From positions 124,001 to 188,000 of the forward strand of contig NZ_LIFX01000010.1 of NCBI RefSeq assembly GCF_001297775.1: DNA of 64,000 nucleotides, read 5' to 3'. This document shows, piece by piece, positions 58,650 through 64,000 of the stretch. Positions within the stretch are counted from its first letter, which is position 1. The number at the start of each line of letters is the position of its first letter. This DNA comes from Trabulsiella odontotermitis. Lineage in GTDB: Bacteria; Pseudomonadota; Gammaproteobacteria; Enterobacterales; Enterobacteriaceae. The position numbers were made by a program, and so were the translations under genes. The notes below the pieces were generated by a model. It was not told where the DNA came from, did not search any database, and saw only the letters and a list, made by a program, of their open reading frames with translations.

Positions 58650-61132
58650 AACTCAGTCGTCGTAGCTTTATGAAAGCTAACGCCGTTGCGGCCGCTGCGG
58701 CGGCTGCCGGTCTCAGCGTCCCCGGTGTTGCACGCGCCGTGGTGGGGCAGCAGGAAGCCATTAAATGGGACAAGGCGCCATGCCGCTTTTGTGGTACCGG
58801 ATGTGGCGTGCTGGTCGGTACGCAAAATGGCCGTATCGTTGCCTGTCAGGGCGATCCCGATGCCCCGGTTAACCGCGGCCTGAACTGCATCAAGGGCTAT
58901 TTCCTGCCCAAAATCATGTACGGCAAAGACCGTCTTACTCAGCCGCTGCTGCGTATGACCGACGGTAAATTCAACAAAGAAGGCGAGTTCACCCCGATCA
59001 GTTGGGAACAGGCCTTCGACATCATGGAAGAGAAGTTTAAAACCGCGCTGAAGGACAAAGGCCCAGAATCGATCGGCATGTTTGGTTCCGGTCAGTGGAC
59101 CATCTGGGAAGGGTACGCGGCGGCGAAACTGTTCAAAGCCGGTTTCCGCTCCAACAACCTCGATCCTAACGCCCGTCACTGCATGGCGTCTGCGGTTGTA
59201 GGCTTTATGCGGACCTTTGGCATGGACGAACCGATGGGCTGTTACGATGATATCGAACATGCCGACGCGTTTGTGCTCTGGGGATCGAACATGGCGGAGA
59301 TGCACCCGATCCTGTGGTCGCGCATCACCAACCGCCGCCTGGCCGATCCCAACGTGACCGTGGCTGTACTTTCTACCTTCCAGCACCGCAGTTTTGAGCT
59401 GGCGGACAACGGCATGGTCTTCACGCCGCAAAGCGATCTGGTGATCCTCAACTACATCGCCAACTATCTGATTCAGAACAATGCGGTTAACCAGGATTTC
59501 CTCGACAAGCATGTCACCCTGCGTAAAGGAACGACGGATATCGGCTACGGTCTGCGTCCGAACCATCCGCTGGAGCAGAAAGCGAAAAACCCTGGCGCTG
59601 ATACCTCTGAGCCGATGACCTTTGAAGAGTACAAAGCGTTTGTGGCGGAGTACACCCTCGAAAAAACCACGCAGATGTCTGGCGTGCCTGCCGATCAACT
59701 GGAAAAACTGGCGCAGCTCTATGCTGACCCGAAGAAAAAGGTCATCTCTTACTGGACGATGGGGTTCAACCAGCATACGCGCGGCGTCTGGGCCAACAAC
59801 CTCGTTTACAACCTGCACCTGCTGACTGGCAAAATCTCTCAGCCAGGTTGTGGACCGTTCTCACTGACCGGCCAGCCTTCCGCCTGCGGTACGGCGCGTG
59901 AAGTCGGGACCTTCGCCCACCGTCTGCCGGCAGACATGGTGGTGACGAACGAGAAACACCGTGAAATCACCGAGAAGCAATGGAACATTCCGGCAGGGAC
60001 GATCCCGCCGAAAATCGGGCTGCACGCCGTGGCGCAGGATCGCGCGCTGAAAGACGGCAAGCTGAACGTTTACTGGACCATGTGCACCAACAATATGCAG
60101 GCCGGTCCGAACATCAACCAGGAGCGTATGCCAGGCTGGCGTGATCCGCGTAACTTTGTGATCGTATCCGATCCGTACCCGACGGTGAGTGCGCTGGCGG
60201 CGGATCTGATCCTGCCAACGGCCATGTGGGTGGAAAAAGAGGGCGCTTACGGTAACGCCGAGCGCCGTACCCAGTTCTGGCGTCAGCAGATCAAAGCGCC
60301 GGGCGAAGCAAAATCCGACCTGTGGCAGCTTGTTCAGTTTGCTCGTCGTTTCAAAACCGAAGAGGTGTGGAGCGAAGAGTTGCTGGCGAAGAAACCTGAA
60401 CTGCGTGGCAAAACGCTGTTTGACGTGCTGTTTGCGAACGCCGAAACCACCAAATTCCCGCTTACTGAGCTGGCGGAAGGGCAGCTTAACGACGAGTCCC
60501 ATGACGTCGGTTTTTATCTGCAAAAAGGGCTGTTCGAAGAGTATGCCGCTTTCGGTCGCGGTCATGCTCATGACCTTGCGCCGTTCGATGATTACCACAA
60601 AGCGCGCGGTCTGCGCTGGCCGGTCATCAACGGGAAAGAGACGTTGTGGCGCTACAGCGAGGGCAACGACCCGTACGTGAAAGCGGGTGAGAGTTACAGG
60701 TTCTATGGCAAGCCGGATGGCAAAGCGACGATTTTCGCGCTGCCGTATGAGCCGCCTGCAGAAGCCCCGGACAGCGAATACGATCTGTGGCTGTCAACCG
60801 GGCGTGTGCTGGAGCACTGGCACACCGGCAGTATGACTCGCCGTGTTGAGGAACTGCACCGTGCGTTCCCGGAAGGCGTGGTGTTTATGCACCCGCAGGA
60901 TGCGAAATCACGCAATCTGCGTCGTGGCGACAAGGTGAAAGTCATCTCCCGCCGTGGCGAAGTGGTTTCCATCGTCGAAACGCGCGGACGTAACCGTACG
61001 CCGCAGGGGCTGGTGTATATGGCGTTCTTTGATGCCGCACAACTGACTAACGCACTGACGCTGGATGCGACAGATCCGATTTCGAAAGAAACGGATTACA
61101 AGAAGTGCGCCGTTAAACTGGCAAAGGTGTAA
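58646..61132 (+). CDS. napA: NapA, periplasmic nitrate reductase catalytic subunit
   Basis: 828 residues, as in E. coli. Bis-MGD molybdoenzyme reducing nitrate to nitrite. Tat signal SRRSFMK with a hydrophobic Ala-rich stretch; the 4Fe-4S site [17 protein letters not shown] then NRGLNCIKG; the Mo-ligand Cys in [10 protein letters not shown]. Complete. Secreted folded by Tat with NapD. Confidence 0.97.
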   Translation: MKLSRRSFMKANAVAAAAAAAGLSVPGVARAVVGQQEAIKWDKAPCRFCGTGCGVLVGTQNGRIVACQGDPDAPVNRGLNCIKGYFLPKIMYGKDRLTQPLLRMTDGKFNKEGEFTPISWEQAFDIMEEKFKTALKDKGPESIGMFGSGQWTIWEGYAAAKLFKAGFRSNNLDPNARHCMASAVVGFMRTFGMDEPMGCYDDIEHADAFVLWGSNMAEMHPILWSRITNRRLADPNVTVAVLSTFQHRSFELADNGMVFTPQSDLVILNYIANYLIQNNAVNQDFLDKHVTLRKGTTDIGYGLRPNHPLEQKAKNPGADTSEPMTFEEYKAFVAEYTLEKTTQMSGVPADQLEKLAQLYADPKKKVISYWTMGFNQHTRGVWANNLVYNLHLLTGKISQPGCGPFSLTGQPSACGTAREVGTFAHRLPADMVVTNEKHREITEKQWNIPAGTIPPKIGLHAVAQDRALKDGKLNVYWTMCTNNMQAGPNINQERMPGWRDPRNFVIVSDPYPTVSALAADLILPTAMWVEKEGAYGNAERRTQFWRQQIKAPGEAKSDLWQLVQFARRFKTEEVWSEELLAKKPELRGKTLFDVLFANAETTKFPLTELAEGQLNDESHDVGFYLQKGLFEEYAAFGRGHAHDLAPFDDYHKARGLRWPVINGKETLWRYSEGNDPYVKAGESYRFYGKPDGKATIFALPYEPPAEAPDSEYDLWLSTGRVLEHWHTGSMTRRVEELHRAFPEGVVFMHPQDAKSRNLRRGDKVKVISRRGEVVSIVETRGRNRTPQGLVYMAFFDAAQLTNALTLDATDPISKETDYKKCAVKLAKV

Positions 61133-61138
61133 CGCATC

Positions 61139-61831
61139 ATGTCCCGGGTCGTGAAGTCGCAAGGTCGTCGCCGCTTTCTGCGTGACATGGTTCGCGCAGC
61201 GGGTGGGCTGACCGTCGTTGGCGTCGCGCTGGGTTTGCAACAGCAGACCGCGCGCGCCAGCGGCGTGCGGCTGCGCCCACCAGGCGCACTGGCGGAAAAT
61301 GCCTTCGCCAGCGCCTGTATCCGTTGCGGTCAGTGCGTCCAGGCCTGTCCGTACGACACGCTGAAGCTGGCAACACTGGCGTCAGGGTTGTCGGCGGGAA
61401 CGCCGTATTTCGTCGCCCGCGATATCCCCTGCGAAATGTGCGAAGACGTTCCCTGTGCAGTGGTCTGCCCGAGTGGCGCGCTGGACAGCGAAATCGCTTC
61501 TATTGACGATGCCCGGATGGGGTTGGCCGTCCTGCTCGATCAGGAGAACTGCCTGAACTATCAGGGACTGCGCTGCGATGTCTGCTATCGCGTCTGCCCG
61601 TCTATCGATAAGGCGATTACGCTCGAACTGGATCGCAATATGCGCACCGGTAAACACGCCCGCTTTATACCGACCGTCCACAGCGATGCCTGTACTGGCT
61701 GCGGTAAATGCGAGAAAGCCTGTGTGCTGGAACAGCCGGCAATACGCGTGCTACCGCTGTCGCTGGCCAAAGGGGAACTGGGGCACCACTACCGTTTCGG
61801 TTGGCTGGAGGGAAGCGATGGCAAACCGTAA
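61139..61831 (+). CDS. napG: NapG, ferredoxin-type quinol-oxidation component
   Basis: 230 residues. Tat signal ([11 protein letters not shown]) then four Fe-S motifs ([35 protein letters not shown] and [11 protein letters not shown]). With NapH it feeds electrons from quinols to NapC/B. It overlaps napH by 14 bases. Confidence 0.94.
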   Translation: MSRVVKSQGRRRFLRDMVRAAGGLTVVGVALGLQQQTARASGVRLRPPGALAENAFASACIRCGQCVQACPYDTLKLATLASGLSAGTPYFVARDIPCEMCEDVPCAVVCPSGALDSEIASIDDARMGLAVLLDQENCLNYQGLRCDVCYRVCPSIDKAITLELDRNMRTGKHARFIPTVHSDACTGCGKCEKACVLEQPAIRVLPLSLAKGELGHHYRFGWLEGSDGKP

Positions 61832-62681
61832 ATGCGACGCTGGCCGCGAAGCGCTGGCGAAAAAGGGATGGTGGCGCAGTTACAAATGGCTGGTGTTGCG
61901 CCGCGTGAGTCAACTGCTGATCCTCGGCATGTTCCTGAGCGGACCGTGGTTCGGCGTCTGGATCCTGCGCGGAAACTACAGCGGCAGTCTGTTGCTCGAT
62001 ACCGTGCCGCTCACCGATCCGCTGATGGTGCTGCAAAGCCTCGCCAGCGGTCATCTGCCTGCCGTGCTGGGGCTGACCGGCGCCGTTATCGTCGTGCTGT
62101 TTTATGCCATCACAGCGAAACGGCTGTTTTGCAGCTGGGTCTGCCCGGTGAATCCGATTACCGATCTCGCCAGCTGGTTGCGTCGCCGGTTCGATATCAG
62201 CCAGTCTGCCACCATTCCCCGTTATCTGCGTTATTTGCTGCTGGTGATGGTGCTGGCAGGCGCGGCGATCACCGGCACGCTCATCTGGGAGTGGATAAAC
62301 CCGGTGTCGTTGACGGGGCGTAGCCTGGTGTCCGGGTTTTGCAGTGGCGCGTTTCTGCTGCTGGCGTTGTTCCTGTTTGATTTGCTGGTGGTAGAGCACG
62401 GCTGGTGTGGGCATCTGTGCCCGCTGGGGGCGCTGTATGGCGCGGTCAGCAGTAAAAGCGTGCTCACGGTGTCAGCGAAGGGGCGTGAGACATGTTCGCG
62501 CTGTATGGATTGTTTTCACGTTTGCCCGGAGCCGCAGGTGTTACGTGCTCCGGTTCTGGATGAGCAAAGTCCGGTGCAGATAACGGGCCGCGATTGCATG
62601 ACCTGCGGCCGCTGTGTGGATGTCTGCCCTGAGGATGTATTCACAATAACTACACGATGGAGTTCGGGAGCGAAATCATGA
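61818..62681 (+). CDS. napH: NapH, membrane ferredoxin-type quinol component
   Basis: 287 residues from ATG 61818, the E. coli length. Four transmembrane helices, with CxxxCP motifs on the cytoplasmic side and two C-terminal 4Fe-4S groups ([24 protein letters not shown]). It overlaps both napG and napB (ATGA). Confidence 0.94.
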   Translation: MANRKCDAGREALAKKGWWRSYKWLVLRRVSQLLILGMFLSGPWFGVWILRGNYSGSLLLDTVPLTDPLMVLQSLASGHLPAVLGLTGAVIVVLFYAITAKRLFCSWVCPVNPITDLASWLRRRFDISQSATIPRYLRYLLLVMVLAGAAITGTLIWEWINPVSLTGRSLVSGFCSGAFLLLALFLFDLLVVEHGWCGHLCPLGALYGAVSSKSVLTVSAKGRETCSRCMDCFHVCPEPQVLRAPVLDEQSPVQITGRDCMTCGRCVDVCPEDVFTITTRWSSGAKS

Positions 62682-63127
62682 AAAACCATGTCCTGATAAA
62701 GGCGTTAAGTCAAGGGATGGCGGCGCTGGCGCTGGTAGTAAGCGGAATGGTTTGGGCGGCGAATGGCGTGGATTTCAGCCAGTCGCCTGAAGTGTCGGGA
62801 ACGCAGGAAGGGGCGATCCACATGCCGAAAGAGCAGGAGCGGATGGCGCTGAACTACGTCAACCAGCCGCCGATGATCCCGCACAGTGTGGATGGCTACC
62901 AGGTCACCACTAACACCAACCGCTGCTTACAGTGTCACGGTGTGGAGAGTTACCGCACCACCGGTTCGCCGCGCATCAGCCCGACCCATTTCATGGACAG
63001 CGACGGTAAAGTGCTGGCTGAAGTGTCGGCGAGCCGGTATTTCTGCCTGCAATGCCACGTGCCGCAGACCAATGCCGCGCCGATTGTCGAAAATACATTT
63101 ACCCCGTCGAAAGGGTTCGGGAAGTAA
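62678..63127 (+). CDS. napB: NapB, diheme cytochrome c
   Basis: 149 residues from ATG 62678. Signal peptide (ends near VWAANG), two CxxCH heme motifs (CLQCHG and CLQCHV). Small subunit of the NapAB complex, passes electrons to NapA. Confidence 0.95.
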   Translation: MKNHVLIKALSQGMAALALVVSGMVWAANGVDFSQSPEVSGTQEGAIHMPKEQERMALNYVNQPPMIPHSVDGYQVTTNTNRCLQCHGVESYRTTGSPRISPTHFMDSDGKVLAEVSASRYFCLQCHVPQTNAAPIVENTFTPSKGFGK

Positions 63128-63136
63128 GAGGCTGCT

Positions 63137-63739
63137 ATGGAAACATCGAACCGTAAACCGGGAATTATTCGACGCCTCTGGCAATGGTGGCGGCGACCGA
63201 GCCGTCTGGCGCTGGGAACGCTGTTGCTGACAGGGTTTATCGCCGGGATCATTTTCTGGGGGGGATTCAACACTGGCATGGAAATGTCCAACCGTGAGGA
63301 GTTCTGCATCAGTTGCCACGAAATGCGTAATACCGTTTACCAGGAATATATGGAAACGGTGCATTACAACAACCGTAGCGGCGTGCGTGCAACCTGTCCG
63401 GATTGCCACGTTCCTCACGAATGGGCGCCGAAAATGTTGCGCAAGATCCAGGCAAGCAAAGAACTTTACGGAAAAGTGATGGGCCTGATTGACACGCCAC
63501 AGAAGTTTGAAGACCATCGCCTCACGATGGCGCAGAACGAATGGCGTCGAATGAAAAACAACAACTCACAAGAGTGTCGGAACTGTCACAACTTCGAATT
63601 CATGGATCTGACGATGCAGAAAGGCGTGGCGGCGAAGATGCACGATCAGGCAGTGAAGGACGGGCAAACCTGTATCGATTGCCACAAAGGCATTGCTCAC
63701 AAATTGCCGGACATGCGTGAAGTAGAGAATGGATTTTAA
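63137..63739 (+). CDS. napC: NapC, tetraheme membrane cytochrome c
   Basis: 200 residues, as in E. coli. NapC/NirT family: one membrane anchor (LALGTLLLTGFIAGIIFWGG) and four heme sites (CISCH, CPDCH, CRNCH, CIDCH). It takes electrons from quinol and passes them to NapB. The next gene, ccmA, starts four bases later. Confidence 0.96.
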   Translation: METSNRKPGIIRRLWQWWRRPSRLALGTLLLTGFIAGIIFWGGFNTGMEMSNREEFCISCHEMRNTVYQEYMETVHYNNRSGVRATCPDCHVPHEWAPKMLRKIQASKELYGKVMGLIDTPQKFEDHRLTMAQNEWRRMKNNNSQECRNCHNFEFMDLTMQKGVAAKMHDQAVKDGQTCIDCHKGIAHKLPDMREVENGF

Positions 63740-63742
63740 CCC

Positions 63743-64000
63743 ATGCTTGAAGTGGTAAAGTTGTACTGCGAACGAGACGACCGGGTGCTGTTCAGCGACC
63801 TGTCGTTTGAGGTCAACGCAGGTGAGTGGGTGCAAATCACCGGCGGTAATGGCGCGGGCAAAACAACCTTGCTGCGCCTGCTGACCGGGCTATCGCGTCC
63901 CGATGACGGCGAGGTGCTCTGGCAGGGCACGCCAGTCTCCCGGCAACGGGATGTGTTCCACCAACAACTTTTATGGATAGGTCATCAGCCGGGTATCAAA
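63743..64000 (+). CDS. ccmA: CcmA, heme-export ABC ATPase for cytochrome c maturation (partial)
   Basis: First 86 codons from ATG 63743. Walker [10 protein letters not shown] is complete. With CcmB and others it energises cytochrome c maturation, which NapB and NapC need. Here it is cut by the right edge, not truncated. In E. coli the ccm genes also follow nap directly. Confidence 0.94.
   Translation, partial: MLEVVKLYCERDDRVLFSDLSFEVNAGEWVQITGGNGAGKTTLLRLLTGLSRPDDGEVLWQGTPVSRQRDVFHQQLLWIGHQPGIK

Overview
The window is chromosomal DNA of a member of the Enterobacteriaceae. Nearly every gene has a recognisable Escherichia coli or Salmonella counterpart, and the order follows the E. coli acrD to alaC segment (narQ-aegA, hemF, cysPTWAM, ptsHI-crr, zipA-ligA, gltX, mntH, glk). 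Several blocks that E. coli carries are absent: narQ, talA, the eut operon, murQP/ucpA, xapAB/yfeNR and ypdC. An ipdC gene of the Enterobacter/Salmonella type is present, and a cyn operon and the nap operon lie beside alaC. This fits Enterobacter, Lelliottia, Leclercia or a close relative; the genus cannot be fixed from the sequence alone. No rRNA, prophage, insertion sequence or CRISPR array was seen.

Layout. 1-8.5 kb: acrD (3' end cut by the window edge), aegA, nudK, ypfG, tktB. 8.7-16.8 kb: maeB, hemF, amiA, ypeA-yfeZ, yfeY, yfeX, nudI and an alpha/beta hydrolase. 16.8-17.5 kb: a HigBA-type toxin-antitoxin pair. 17.8-23.5 kb: cysPTWA, cysM, pdxK. 23.5-26.2 kb: ptsHI-crr on the minus strand. 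26.5-33 kb: cysK, cysZ, zipA, ligA, ypeB, yfeH. 33.1-36.9 kb: a flxA-like gene with a sigma-28 promoter, four tRNA genes (3 Val, 1 Lys), gltX, yfeD, yfeC and two tRNA-Ala genes. 37-43.3 kb: pdeA with a small upstream ORF, nupC, mntH, an orphan LuxR-type regulator, ypeC. 43.4-52.9 kb: an aldo-keto reductase, ipdC, yfeO, glk, the ypdB/ypdA two-component pair, alaC and the 23-residue gene ypdK. 53.2-57.6 kb: cynX, a nucleoside-deaminase-like gene, cynS, cynT, divergent cynR, and a DcrB-like lipoprotein. 57.9-64 kb: napFDAGHBC followed by ccmA, cut by the right edge.

How the genes work together. One theme is sulfur assimilation: CysPTWA and CysZ import sulfate/thiosulfate, and CysK and CysM make cysteine. 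Another is sugar uptake and central carbon metabolism: PtsH, PtsI and Crr, glucokinase, transketolase and malic enzyme. The right end is a periplasmic nitrate reductase operon with a well-formed NarP-type 7-2-7 box upstream. Cyanate detoxification combines CynT, CynS and CynX with an added deaminase.

Nothing here is clearly a wholly new system. The best leads are the sigma-28 promoter of the flxA-like gene, the upstream ORF of pdeA, the deaminase inside the cyn operon, the orphan LuxR regulator, the absence of narQ next to aegA despite a nap operon, and small repeat structures at mntH and the tRNA-Lys gene.
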